Positions 9,623 to 18,923 of a stretch of 64,000 nucleotides of DNA are shown one piece after another. The notes under the pieces are model-generated. The model was not told the origin of the DNA and made no database searches. It saw only the letters and a program-made list of their open reading frames with translations. Origin of the DNA: Sporocytophaga sp. (GTDB lineage: Bacteria; Bacteroidota; Bacteroidia; Cytophagales; Cytophagaceae); the NCBI GenBank assembly GCA_024707265.1, contig JANQAB010000003.1, positions 434,001 to 498,000 on the forward strand, in the 5' to 3' direction. The position numbers and the translations under genes were made by a program. Within the stretch, counting starts at the first letter, position 1, and every line of letters starts with the position of its first letter.

Positions 9623-10380
9623 TTTTGTTTAATTAAAGAACCAATACTTACCCCTATTAAATATTCGAATTGTTTGTAAACTGTATTGTAATCCTTTCTG
9701 GCAAACTCAAAATTGGACTCAGCCATAAAAAGATTATTACTTACTGAGGAATAATCTTCCAGAGAGATTGTTCCTTCTTTAAATTGCTTCTCAGCCATCT
9801 GATATACAAGCTGTGCATTCTGGAGGCCTTCGCTTCTGATTTTAAGAAGCGTCTGCGCCGCAAGCAGATTATTATATTCAGCTGCTATTTGTCTTTTTAA
9901 TTCAATTTCTACTCGTTCTCTGTTCCTTTGAGCCATTTCCAGCTCGGCCTTACTAAACCTTATTCTATTATGCCTAGCTGTTATATCAAACAAGGGTATA
10001 CTCACGTTTACTCCAACCCTATATCCATTAAGGAAGTTAGTCTGACGGTTAAAATCTCCATATGTGACGCCAAACTTCTGATCACCTGTAGCATAGTTAC
10101 CAAATGCCTGGATGTCTTTTTGCCAGTCTTTCCTCGCTAAATGAATTTCCTGGTGGCGGGCTTTTATACTGGCATCCTCTACCTTTATATAAGGAGAATT
10201 TTCAATTGCAATTGAAATGATATGATCTAATGAAGGCAATTGATTTTCCAGATCCTCTAGCACAATAACACTATCCTTATTTACTTGCCCAAAGGAAGTA
10301 ACCGAAAACAGAGTGAATATCAAAAGAAGCATACCATGAGCGGAATGCTTATTATTCCAAAGGGTATTCATACTATACAT
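9619..10380 (-). CDS. Short TolC-family outer membrane channel protein
   Basis: The protein has about 253 residues with a signal peptide ending Phe-Gly-Gln. It then shows one TolC-type unit: a long helix, a beta segment (Phe-Gly-Asn-Tyr), a second beta segment (Gly-Tyr-Arg-Val-Gly-Val-Asn-Val-Ser-Ile-Pro-Leu-Phe) and a second long helical stretch. Ordinary TolC proteins have two such units in over 400 residues, so this is a half-size form. I place the start at 10380 (or ATG 10371), because the frame open to 10416 would add residues before the signal peptide and overlap the upstream gene more. It takes the operon position where a Wza exporter is usually found, suggesting a role in polysaccharide export. 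Confidence 0.75.
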   Translation of the reverse strand: MYSMNTLWNNKHSAHGMLLLIFTLFSVTSFGQVNKDSVIVLEDLENQLPSLDHIISIAIENSPYIKVEDASIKARHQEIHLARKDWQKDIQAFGNYATGDQKFGVTYGDFNRQTNFLNGYRVGVNVSIPLFDITARHNRIRFSKAELEMAQRNRERVEIELKRQIAAEYNNLLAAQTLLKIRSEGLQNAQLVYQMAEKQFKEGTISLEDYSSVSNNLFMAESNFEFARKDYNTVYKQFEYLIGVSIGSLIKQK

Positions 10381-11587
10381 TTTCTTTCTGTAATAATGCA
10401 GGAATTGTTTTTGCAATAATTTTCAGATCTCTCAAGAATGAATAATTCCTGGCATAGTCATTATCCAGCTGAATTCTTTCAGCCTCTGACATTTCCTTGG
10501 TTCCTCTTTTGGTCACCTGCCAAAGACCTGTAATACCTGCAGGTGCAAGGAATCTTAGGGTAAACTGATCCACTGTAATCTTTTCAGCTTCATAAAGCGG
10601 AAGCGGACGATTACCAACAATAGACATATCACCTTTCAATACATTGAAAAGCTGAGGCAGCTCATCTATACTCGTATTTCTTATAAACTTACCAATCTTT
10701 GTAATCCTTGGATCATTACTTATCTTAATAAATGCTGCTGCATCTTTTTCTTTCTTTTCCAAAAGAAATCTCTTTTCACAAATTTCCTTTCCATCGAGAA
10801 AAAGCATAGACTGACAAACTCTGTTTCCTCTGGCACATTCTTCACAAAGGTTTGAATGATGATCCGTTTCATCAACCGCTATTGAAGTTTCATTTTTATC
10901 AGAGACCTTTTTATTTTTATTATATTGATTCAAGTGAGAAAGATCCTTCAACTTTTTATCAGCATCAGCACTCATGGAGCGAAATTTATAGAAATCAAAA
11001 ATTTTATATCCCGTACCCACCCTTTTTGCAGCATAAAACACAGGACCTTTTGATTCCAGCCTGATTAATATTGCAAGCAAAAGAAAGAAAGGACTCAGAA
11101 AGATGAGTGCAAGTGTTGCGAACACAATGTCAAATATCCTCTTTACTAAAGGAATCTTATACTCAGGATGTCTTACATGTCCCTCTTTATATGCACGCTT
11201 ATAATGAATTTTATTTTCAATCAGATAATTTAATCTTAATGCAAATGGATCTTTTGAAACATCCTGTTCGAAAATTTCTGACACACTGTGTTTAAGCATT
11301 TCAGAACGGACCGGCCCTGTAATGGTGTCTACAAGAAAAACAAAAGGAACCGGCTCTACATCCGATTGTTTTAAGTGCTGCAACAATAACAGCCCATTAG
11401 GGCTGTGTAATTGTCCTGCAGAAATTATTGCATCAACTTTATTACCCTTAGAATGCCATTCGAAAAACTTAAATCCGTTTTCAAAATGAATAACATCAAA
11501 CCCATCTGCCATCCGATTTGAAAACGAGTGTAGCCGATCTGTCTGATTGTCTATATAAGCCAGCTTCTTCTGTGTAATAAGCTCCAT
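10373..11587 (-). CDS. Initiating sugar transferase (polyprenyl-phosphate sugar-1-phosphate transferase) with REC-like N-terminal domain
   Basis: Residues 1-125 look like a receiver-fold domain without a clear phosphorylation Asp. A membrane segment (about 150-172) is followed by the bacterial sugar transferase domain: Pro-Val-Phe-Tyr-Ala-Ala-Lys-Arg-Val-Gly, Phe-Tyr-Lys-Phe-Arg-Ser-Met, Asp-Glu-Leu-Pro-Gln-Leu-Phe-Asn-Val-Leu-Lys-Gly-Asp-Met and Gly-Leu-Trp-Gln-Val. Between the Phe-Arg-Ser-Met and Asp-Pro-Arg-Ile blocks sits an insertion of about 80 residues holding Cys-x2-Cys-x6-Cys and a further Cys about 11 residues on. The family transfers a sugar phosphate to undecaprenyl phosphate, the first step of repeat-unit synthesis. 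It overlaps the TolC-like gene by 8 bases. Confidence 0.85.
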   Translation of the reverse strand: MELITQKKLAYIDNQTDRLHSFSNRMADGFDVIHFENGFKFFEWHSKGNKVDAIISAGQLHSPNGLLLLQHLKQSDVEPVPFVFLVDTITGPVRSEMLKHSVSEIFEQDVSKDPFALRLNYLIENKIHYKRAYKEGHVRHPEYKIPLVKRIFDIVFATLALIFLSPFFLLLAILIRLESKGPVFYAAKRVGTGYKIFDFYKFRSMSADADKKLKDLSHLNQYNKNKKVSDKNETSIAVDETDHHSNLCEECARGNRVCQSMLFLDGKEICEKRFLLEKKEKDAAAFIKISNDPRITKIGKFIRNTSIDELPQLFNVLKGDMSIVGNRPLPLYEAEKITVDQFTLRFLAPAGITGLWQVTKRGTKEMSEAERIQLDNDYARNYSFLRDLKIIAKTIPALLQKENV

Positions 11588-11596
11588 ACTGTTCTT

Positions 11597-12025
11597 TTAC
11601 TTATAAATTCTTTTGAAAATATTCTCTACTCTTATTTCAAGTTCTTCAGGATTGAATGGTTTCATCATAAAATCATCAGCGCCACATTTAAGACACTGAA
11701 TCCTCACACTGCTTGATTCATAACTTGACAGAATTAGGAGTGGCACCTCTCTGAAAAATCCACTGGATCGGATATGTTTAATAAATTCAAAACCGTCCAT
11801 CTCGGGCATACGCAAATCACAAATTATCAAATCCGGTATATTTCCCTCATGCATCCATTCAAATGCGTCTTTTCCGTTTGCTTTCTTTACTACATTATAT
11901 TTTTTACACAGTGTGCAATTAATTATATCTAAAGTTGACTCAACGTCATCAATTGCAAGAATAGTTTTCCCCTTCTCTGCCACAAGTTTTTCAACTTTTG
12001 GCAATGCCTTTTCCAGTATTTCCAT
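11597..12025 (-). CDS. Single-domain response regulator (CheY-like receiver)
   Basis: This 142-residue protein is a lone receiver domain. The acidic pair is Asp26-Asp27, the phosphoacceptor Asp70 lies in Ile-Ile-Cys-Asp-Leu-Arg-Met-Pro, a Ser-Ser pair is at 100-101, and the conserved Lys122 lies in Met-Lys-Pro-Phe. No output domain is present. It is the first gene of the leftward exopolysaccharide operon, 9 bases before the sugar transferase, so it probably relays a signal to the polysaccharide machinery by protein contact. No partner kinase lies next to it. Confidence 0.88.
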   Translation of the reverse strand: MEILEKALPKVEKLVAEKGKTILAIDDVESTLDIINCTLCKKYNVVKKANGKDAFEWMHEGNIPDLIICDLRMPEMDGFEFIKHIRSSGFFREVPLLILSSYESSSVRIQCLKCGADDFMMKPFNPEELEIRVENIFKRIYK

Positions 12026-12292
12026 ACAAAATAATATTATCGCCTTCTGCCTCGTATCTAATTATAAAACTCTCATTGGATTAATCAGCATCTTTGTGTG
12101 CTGCTTACATAATTTCAACTCAACAGCATATTATTTGTTCAGTCCCAACACAGGCTTTAAAGGCTCCTCCGGCATTTTGCACTACCACCTGTTTTTGCTC
12201 CCTCAGGGTCAATTGATTAAAATAATTCGTTCAAAAATCTAAACATCCGGTCAATTTTATCTTTCACATTAAAAAACATTTCTATAGATTTA

Positions 12293-13603
12293 ATGACAAA
12301 TAAAATACTATGTATGGTACAGGAGAGACTAACAGAATTGCTGAAGAAAAAAGGAATCGGACCTGAGGGCAGCAAAAGCCTTATAATAGAAGAGCTGAAT
12401 GAACTTCAACATTTATTTAAATCTCCAGATGCAAGTCTTACTACTATTGCAACAATGGTTACGGCTATGCTTACCCTTGAACCCAATACTCAGGAAAAGG
12501 AATGGATAGAAAAGGCAAAAGCTGCCCCTTCAGATTTTCTTCCAGATGAAATAGTACCATTTTTTACAGGCAATACTAAGGATGAATTTTATCGGCTTAT
12601 CCTTAAAGTCATAAAACACAAAGACTTATCCAGGGAGGAAGCTGAAAGTGGAATAGAGCAATTATTCGATAGCCAGACACCCGAATATCTTAAAGGAGCT
12701 TTTCTGGAATCACAAAGGTTAAAGCGTGAAACATTCATTGAAAACAAAGCTTTCTTTTCAGGACTTTGGGAAAAAGTGGAACGGGTAAAAACTGACCTTC
12801 CCATAGTAATTGATATTGCCGATAGCTACGATGGTTTTAACCGGACTGCCAGCTTTTCATTGTTTACCGCAGCAGTGCTGGCATCATTAGATATTCCCTG
12901 TATTGTACACTCTATCGATAAAGTTGCCCCTAAGGAAGGATATACTTCGCATCAGCTTTTAAAGCTAGCAGGTAAAAATCCACTCATTTCTGTTTCCGAA
13001 GCTAAACAAGCTTTGGAAAATAAGTCTATAGGATTTTGCTATCTAGACCAACAGGTATTCTTCAAAGATCTTTTCATCCTCAAGAGAATGAGAAAGGAAA
13101 TGGTTAAACGTCCGTTCCTGGCGACCTTCGAAAAACTTTTACAACCTATTCAAAGTACTCAAGGAAATTATCTTGTATCCGGATACACACATCCACACTA
13201 TAAGGAAGAAGTTGTTAAACAGCTTAAGGAGCAGGGAGAATGTAAAATGGCGCTTATCTTTAAGGGACTTGAAGGATCAACACAATTAACGCTTATCCGA
13301 GGTTCTGTTGCCATTTTTTATGATGGCAATGACATCCATGAATCACTGGTCTCTCCCGAAGACTTTGGGCTTCAATTGTTGGAAAGCAAACAGGATAAAA
13401 GCATCAGGCCGGAAGACGTATTATCGGAAGGATTGGCAGCCCTTGAAGGAAAGAAAAATTATGCAAGGGAAGCTATCATATATGAGACCGCTGTTATTAT
13501 CACAAAGTTTAACCTGGTACAACAAAAAAATCTGATTGCTGTTTTGAAGCAAAAGCTTGATTCAGGAGAGGCTTTGAACCGATGGAATATGCTGAATATA
13601 TAA
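12293..13603 (+). CDS. TrpD2/YbiB-like protein (anthranilate phosphoribosyltransferase fold)
   Basis: This 436-residue protein has an N-terminal helical domain (about 10-150) followed by an alpha/beta domain with Ile-Asp-Ile-Ala-Asp-Ser-Tyr-Asp-Gly-Phe-Asn-Arg-Thr where true TrpD enzymes have the Gly-Thr-Gly-Gly-Asp loop. Val-Leu-Ala-Ser-Leu-Asp-Ile-Pro-Cys-Ile-Val-His-Ser follows. This pattern fits the TrpD2/YbiB branch of glycosyltransferase family 3, whose E. coli member binds nucleic acid rather than making tryptophan. No trp genes lie nearby. The gene diverges from the polysaccharide operon and ends in a strong hairpin. Confidence 0.6.
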   Translation: MTNKILCMVQERLTELLKKKGIGPEGSKSLIIEELNELQHLFKSPDASLTTIATMVTAMLTLEPNTQEKEWIEKAKAAPSDFLPDEIVPFFTGNTKDEFYRLILKVIKHKDLSREEAESGIEQLFDSQTPEYLKGAFLESQRLKRETFIENKAFFSGLWEKVERVKTDLPIVIDIADSYDGFNRTASFSLFTAAVLASLDIPCIVHSIDKVAPKEGYTSHQLLKLAGKNPLISVSEAKQALENKSIGFCYLDQQVFFKDLFILKRMRKEMVKRPFLATFEKLLQPIQSTQGNYLVSGYTHPHYKEEVVKQLKEQGECKMALIFKGLEGSTQLTLIRGSVAIFYDGNDIHESLVSPEDFGLQLLESKQDKSIRPEDVLSEGLAALEGKKNYAREAIIYETAVIITKFNLVQQKNLIAVLKQKLDSGEALNRWNMLNI

Positions 13604-13610
13604 ATATAAA

Positions 13611-13652
13611 AATAGCCTTCAGGCAAATAATATCCTAAAGGCTATTTTTTTT
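13611..13652. terminator. Bidirectional hairpin terminator
   Basis: AATAGCCTT (13611-13619) pairs with AAGGCTATT (13638-13646), followed by a T tract. It lies between the TrpD2-like gene and the converging T9SS cargo gene. Confidence 0.75.
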
Positions 13653-13656
13653 GTAA

Positions 13657-15163
13657 TCAATTCTTCACAAATCTTGAAGTATAAATAACTCCTCCTTCTT
13701 TGAGGATCATCATTGAATAGATTCCTGCTTTGAGACAGTTAACATCAACGGTTTCTTCTGTACCAATGAAATCTCCATTTAATACTTCTCTTCCGTCCAC
13801 ATTAAAGACCTTATAGAATGTATTCTCAATACCTTCACTTGAAACAAAGAGCCTGTCTGTTGCAGGATTGGGAGAAAGGCTAACAGCAGCATTGACTTTA
13901 TTGGGATAAGTACTCAATACTAAATCCATTGGAGTGCCCCATTCTCCGTAGGACTTTTTATAGTAGACCAGTTCCCTGCCCGTAGGTGCAAAAGCACGAT
14001 AATCCCTTTCTAAATAATACGGACCACCTAACCCTTTCCAATATTCATAATTCTTTTCAATATAATAATCACCAGACAGTATAGGCATATAGCATGAACC
14101 ATTCTCAGTATGTATTTGTAATTGGTTCACAGCCTTCACCATTACTGAAGGGAGGTCAGCTTGTATAAACTGATAATTATATGAATTAGGAAATCCTTCT
14201 TTATAAAAATAATTGTAGGGTTTGCATGGAATCTCATTAAAACCATCTAGTTCCGGATATAATGGAACTTTCAAAAAGGTAGTGTCCAACTTTACCACAA
14301 TCTCTTCTTTAAGCTCCCCATCTTGATAATATATCCTTTTAACGAAATTCTCCACTATGGATTTCTTGTAAATGAGAGAATCTCCATCTTTGTTAAATGA
14401 TTTATCAAGCACTTTTTGAATTACTTTTTTAAGGCTCCCCCCTTTATACACCTGAATATGTAATTCATCGCCAATTTCAAAGTCATAAATTTCTTTCTCC
14501 GTCAAATTACCAACTCCAATATTTAATTTGTCGACTCCGACTATATTGATAGCATTAGTATCCGAGGGGAATTTGAGTAAAGAATAGGTTTTTACAAATC
14601 CCAACGTCTTGCCAATTTTCCATTTCTTTCCATTAAATGCATGAGGTACTATACTACCATCACTTTTTTTCTTTAGGTATATAGAAATCGTCATTACAGA
14701 ATCACTCATCCCTGCATCATAAATTTCAATATTTTCTATTTCCTTCTTGATTACAGTCGCTTCAAAATAAGTATCACCTTTGGAATAAAAAATCCAGGAA
14801 TCGTTTAAATCGGCATACTTGTGAAAGATAATAGAGTCTTTTTCCTTGTTTATAAAAACTTCTCTTTGATCTTCCCGCATTAGTATTTCTCTTCCGGTCC
14901 AGGAGTAATCCTTACTTGTCGCATAACAATCTTCAGATTGGGGGGGACCAAATATTCTATAATTTGAATATAAAGTATCTCTTCCTATTAAACTCGTACT
15001 TTCTATTTTTTAAAGGAACATACTCGCTAGGATAGCTCATCCAAAAATACTCATACCACGCTTTGTACTTATAAAACGTTGTCCTGTCAGAATAAACAGT
15101 CTTATACTGAGCAAATCCGTGTATAGACAGTAGCAAAAAAAACAATAACAAAAATCTTCTCAT
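13657..15163 (-). CDS. T9SS type A cargo protein, frameshifted paralogue of its upstream neighbour
   Basis: Two frames (15163 to about 15006, then on to 13657) join into a protein of about 501 residues that aligns along its whole length with the 491-residue neighbour at 15250-16725. The break is the T6 run at 15006-15011: with five T the N-terminal part reads Pro-Leu-Lys-Ile-Glu-Ser, matching the paralogue's Pro-Val-Lys-Ile-Glu-Ser. A signal peptide ends Gly-Phe-Ala-Gln. The C terminus is a type A sorting signal (Ser-Leu-Ser-Pro-Asn-Pro-Ala near its start, then Gly-Ile-Tyr-Ser-Met-Met-Ile-Leu-Lys). ATG 15163 is preferred over 15184 because it begins directly at the signal peptide. The central domain is not one I recognise. 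Confidence 0.7.
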
Positions 15164-15210
15164 AGTTCTTATAAAAATTAACATCTTAATATATAAATTG
15201 AGCCAAATGA

Positions 15211-15242
15211 AAAAAGCCTAAACTAAAGGTTTAGGCTTTTTT
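15211..15242. terminator. Strong hairpin terminator
   Basis: A perfect 13-bp stem (AAAAAGCCTAAAC / GTTTAGGCTTTTT) with a 5-base loop ends in T tracts on both strands. It lies just after the stop of the T9SS cargo gene at 15250 and separates the two paralogues. Confidence 0.8.
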
Positions 15243-15249
15243 CATTTTG

Positions 15250-16725
15250 TCAATTCTTCACAAACCTTGAAGTATATACAACTCCTTCATCTTTCAGGAT
15301 CATTATTGAATAGATGCCGGTTTTAAGACTGTTTACATCAATGCTTTCTTCTGTATTGAGAAAGTTCCCTGTGAGCATCTCTCTGCCTTCAATGTTATAT
15401 ACCTTATAAATTGTATTCTGAATACCTTCGCTGGCAATTCTAATTTGGTCTGAGGCTGGATTTGGTGAAAGACTTACATTTACACCTGATTTATTTCCAT
15501 AAACTCCCAAGACCAAATCATAGGGTGTCCCCCATTCTACAGAGCCTTTTTTGTAATACACTAATTCTCTTCCATAAGAAAATATTCCATACCATCCTGA
15601 ATTATATGGACCTCCAAGGCCTTCAATATATCTATTATTCACGCTTTCCCAATCCACAACAAGCTTATAACACGAATCTGAAGGATCTGAAGGAATCAAA
15701 CTTTCATAGATGTAACGTTTGGACATTCTTGAGGTAGGTTCATCTAAAAACTGGCTTGTATAATCTACATAAACAGCTCCACTATGTGCTATTAATGGCA
15801 ACCTATTTATTCCGGTATCCCCCAGAGCTATTGGAACATTAAGTATATTGGTATCTGCATGTATAGTAAACTGCTCTACTCCTGATTCAACTTTTTTTGA
15901 ATTTTTAAGAACAGCTATTTGGTATATTATTGAATCGTTGTTTTGTGTATTTTTTTTGTCAATTACCTTTTGTATAATCTTTATTTCGTGAGGATTTACA
16001 GAATTTTCATATTCTCTGATATGAAATTCATCTCCGACTTCAAAATTATATATATCCTTTAATGTAAGATTTCTAACTCCAATACTTAACTCTTCTATTC
16101 CCGCCAACAACATGACATTGATATCTTCAGGAAAATTCAGTAGATCATAGGTTTTAACGAAGCCATAATTCTTACTTATCTTCCATTCTTTACCATTAAA
16201 AGAATGGCTTAAAGGGCTATTATCTCCAGCCTTCTTAAGAGTAATAGAAACCGTCATAACAGAATCAGTTACCTGATCTTCATGTATGTTAAATGTTTCC
16301 GTCTCCTTTTTGATTACAGTTGCTTCGAAATAGCTTTCCTCAGAAGACCAAAAAGTCCACGTATCATTAACATCGGCATACTTATGAAATATGATAGAGT
16401 CGTTATTTCTATTAATAAAAATTTCCCTTTCATCTTTAGTCAATATAATATTCTTGCCAATCCAGGACCATCCTTTGCCAGTAGCTTGGCAATCCTCGTT
16501 ATAAGGTTCAATTAGTTTAAATACCCGGTAATGAGTTAAAAGGGTATCCTCGTTTACCACTTGTTGGCTTTCGATTTTCACTGGTATAAAGTGACTAGTA
16601 GCACTCTCTGCTTTTTTTTCATAAAAAGATGTCTTATCAGACTGAATTGTCTTAAACTGAGCAAATGAGCTTAGAGAGGAAAATATCAATAATGCAGGTA
16701 AAAAATTTTTCATAGTTTTCTTCAT
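15250..16725 (-). CDS. T9SS type A sorting-domain protein of unknown function
   Basis: This 491-residue exported protein has a signal peptide ending Ser-Phe-Ala-Gln near residue 23. A central region of about 370 residues is not recognised. The C-terminal sorting domain of about 75 residues starts Val-Ser-Leu-Ser-Pro-Asn-Pro-Ala-Ser and ends Tyr-Thr-Ser-Arg-Phe-Val-Lys-Asn. It is a clear tandem duplicate of the gene downstream, with an almost identical C-terminal signal. It should be exported by the type IX system and released or anchored at the cell surface. ATG at 16713 is a second possible start. No catalytic motif was seen. Confidence 0.8.
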   Translation of the reverse strand: MKKTMKNFLPALLIFSSLSSFAQFKTIQSDKTSFYEKKAESATSHFIPVKIESQQVVNEDTLLTHYRVFKLIEPYNEDCQATGKGWSWIGKNIILTKDEREIFINRNNDSIIFHKYADVNDTWTFWSSEESYFEATVIKKETETFNIHEDQVTDSVMTVSITLKKAGDNSPLSHSFNGKEWKISKNYGFVKTYDLLNFPEDINVMLLAGIEELSIGVRNLTLKDIYNFEVGDEFHIREYENSVNPHEIKIIQKVIDKKNTQNNDSIIYQIAVLKNSKKVESGVEQFTIHADTNILNVPIALGDTGINRLPLIAHSGAVYVDYTSQFLDEPTSRMSKRYIYESLIPSDPSDSCYKLVVDWESVNNRYIEGLGGPYNSGWYGIFSYGRELVYYKKGSVEWGTPYDLVLGVYGNKSGVNVSLSPNPASDQIRIASEGIQNTIYKVYNIEGREMLTGNFLNTEESIDVNSLKTGIYSIMILKDEGVVYTSRFVKN

Positions 16726-17005
16726 ATTAAAAATACCTTAGTTATACATGCTTTTAACTTAATGATCAAAATCTATTAAATAGACGATAAAATTATCCAT
16801 TCGTTCCCAGCAAAATTTAAATATCCTCATAAAATATTGCAAAAAAACAGCACCAACAAAAACATACCCTTCATTAACAAACGCTTGCAATAAAAAAAAC
16901 AAGCTTTTGTATTTCCAAATCAAAAAACATCTAATATTCTTAAACATTTTAACGATTATTTCACTTTAGCTTCTCAGTTTTCATAAACCATTTAAACTTA
17001 TTACT

Positions 17006-17147
17006 ATGGGAAAAGGAGATAAAAAATCTAAAAAAAGGAAAACTCTTTAAGAGCAGCTTTGGAAACTCCAGAAAAAGGAAAGTTGAAAAAGCAGATGTTA
17101 AACCTGCATCAGCTCCTGTCGCTGTTGGGAAGAAAAAATCTTCCTGA
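17006..17147 (+). CDS. 30S ribosomal protein THX (frameshift in the sequence)
   Basis: The short gene starts Met-Gly-Lys-Gly-Asp-Lys-Lys-Ser-Lys-Lys and then breaks in the A7 run at 17030-17036. With six A the frame continues Gly-Lys-Leu-Phe-Lys-Ser-Ser-Phe-Gly-Asn-Ser-Arg-Lys and ends with a basic tail at TGA 17145-17147, giving 46 residues. This is the usual form of THX in Bacteroidota, a very basic peptide that stabilises the small ribosomal subunit. As read, it would stop after 14 codons. Because the rest of the frame is perfectly preserved, I think the break is a sequence error. A hairpin terminator follows 18 bases after the stop. Confidence 0.75.
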
Positions 17148-17165
17148 TTTTAACCCCACTTTCAG

Positions 17166-17192
17166 AAAGCACACCATTTCCGTGTGCTTTTG
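17166..17192 (+). terminator. Hairpin terminator after the THX gene
   Basis: AAAGCACAC (17166-17174) pairs with GTGTGCTTT (17182-17190) around a 7-base loop and ends in a short T run. Confidence 0.65.
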
Positions 17193-17371
17193 ATTCAATT
17201 CTCCAAATACTACTCCGATTTACTTACTCGCTTATACTCAAGACCATATCCAAAATCGCATAAAATTTTTATAATCTGGTTCAAAGATTATCTATCTTTT
17301 TATTTTCCACGTTAAAGCTTGGACCTGACTTCGGTTTTTACTTTATTACCACAAACAAGTATTAAAATTCT

Positions 17372-18902
17372 ATGAAAAAACTTTCATTCTTACTTTTTTT
17401 TCATTATTTGTTTCAACACAACAAAAAAGGTTTATTCTCAGGGCACCAGCCTCAGCCAGCCGATCAATTCACCACTGGGAGATGAATTAAACCCCAGTGT
17501 TAGCGCAGATGGCAAAACCTTACTATTTCTTTCCAACTATGGTGAGGAAAAAGCGTATCCGGTAATAAGCTATCTTAAATCTGGTGTGTGGACCAGGCCA
17601 GATGAAGTAACTGCACTTAATACCCCCTCCACTAAGCTTAACAACAATCTTGGATATAATCTAAGCCCAATGGGGAATGAGATATTCTTTTCAAGCAACA
17701 GATACGGTGGCATTGGAAGCAATGATATCTGGATGGTTGAGAAAACACCAACCGGCTGGTCTTCTCCCAAAAACCCTGGAAAGCCTTTGAATTCTGCTCT
17801 GGGAGAAGCAGATCCAAGTTTATCCCCTGATGGCAAACAACTTTATTACGTTAGATGGACAGATAAAAAATCATCCACAGGACTGCCTTGTGGTAAAATA
17901 GTTGTTTCTCAACGAACAAGTAAAGAAGGTTTCAGGGAACCAGTAGAACTTCCATCTCCTGTCAATTCAGGTTGTGAATGTTCACCACGAATTCTTTCAG
18001 ACGGAAAAACATTGATATTCAGCTCAGAAAGAACCGGAGGAAAAGGAGGGTTTGACTTTTATAAAACGCATCGTAAAGATGACGGAAGCTGGTCTGCTCC
18101 CATTCCGCTCACCTATATCAACTCTAAAGAAAATGAGGTTTATGCAGCTATTCCTGCCAATGCCGAGATGATTTATTATACTGCCCAAAATGGCAAATCA
18201 AAAGACATCTACAGAAGTAAACTTTCCTCTGAGTTTCAGCCGGACAGAGTATTTCTGCTTGCTGGAAAAATAAAAGAAGAAACAGGTAAAACAGTTGCAG
18301 GTAAAATTATAGTCACAGAACTTCCTTCCAAAAAACTTATTTCAGTTTTAAATCTGAAACAAGACGAGCCATACCTGATCATACTTCCGAAAGGAAAAAC
18401 ATATGATGTCACAGCTTATGGCAGCACCAAAGGATGGTTCTATAATGGCAATAGCATTCCGCTGGATACGCTTACCAAATCAGTTTATAAGGAGCAGGAT
18501 TTCAAATTGCCTGCTGCAAAACTAAATACGGCTATCGACCTATCCGATATTCAGTTTGAGGGAAGTACTCTATCTCCATCCTCAACTATGAATCTTGATA
18601 AACTGGTTAAATGGCTTCAGGAAAACCCTACAGCTGCAATTGAAATAGGCACTTCTATATCTGAGGTAAAGTCAGACACTGTGCAGGCTCCTGAACTTAC
18701 TGAAGTAAAAGAGGAAACTGTAACGCAGGACACCACAGCTTATATCCGTAAGATTTATCATAATGATGTAACACCGAAACAAGCCGATGCCATCGCAACC
18801 TATCTTACCCAAAAGGGAATCGCAAGTGCAAGAATAAAATCAGTAGGATATGGTGACACAAAAAAAGAAAACAAATCCGAGATTACTATTTTGAAAGAAT
18901 AG
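17372..18902 (+). CDS. PD40 beta-propeller / OmpA-like envelope protein with two frame breaks near its start
   Basis: From about 17430 a single frame encodes PD40 (WD40-like) repeats (Leu-Ser-Pro-Asp-Gly-Lys, Phe-Ser-Ser-Asn-Arg-Tyr-Gly-Gly, Ser-Asp-Gly-Lys-Thr-Leu-Ile-Phe-Ser-Ser-Glu-Arg). A carboxypeptidase-regulatory-like segment and a diverged OmpA C-terminal domain ending near Lys-Ser-Val-Gly-Tyr-Gly-Asp follow. The ATG and signal peptide at 17372 reach this frame only if one T is added to the T8 run at 17394-17401 and one A to the A6 run at 17423-17428; this gives about 510 residues. The domain order resembles PorE of the type IX system, but without a TPR part. It probably sits in the periplasm bound to peptidoglycan (inference). 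Confidence 0.7.
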
Positions 18903-18923
18903 AATAAAGAACAAAAGCTTCAT

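Noticed and set aside
14940..14946. G7 run inside the T9SS cargo gene, as a possible frame break
   Set aside because: The frame through this run matches the paralogue on both sides (Tyr-Arg-Ile-Phe before, Glu-Asp-Cys after), so the run length is correct.
16759..16947. Minus-strand frame of 62 codons upstream of the T9SS cargo gene
   Set aside because: It lies in AT-rich non-coding sequence, has a biased hydrophobic composition and no sign of a start site; I see no gene here.
17570..17836. Minus-strand frame opposite the PD40-OmpA gene
   Set aside because: It is antisense to a well-supported beta-propeller frame and looks like its shadow.
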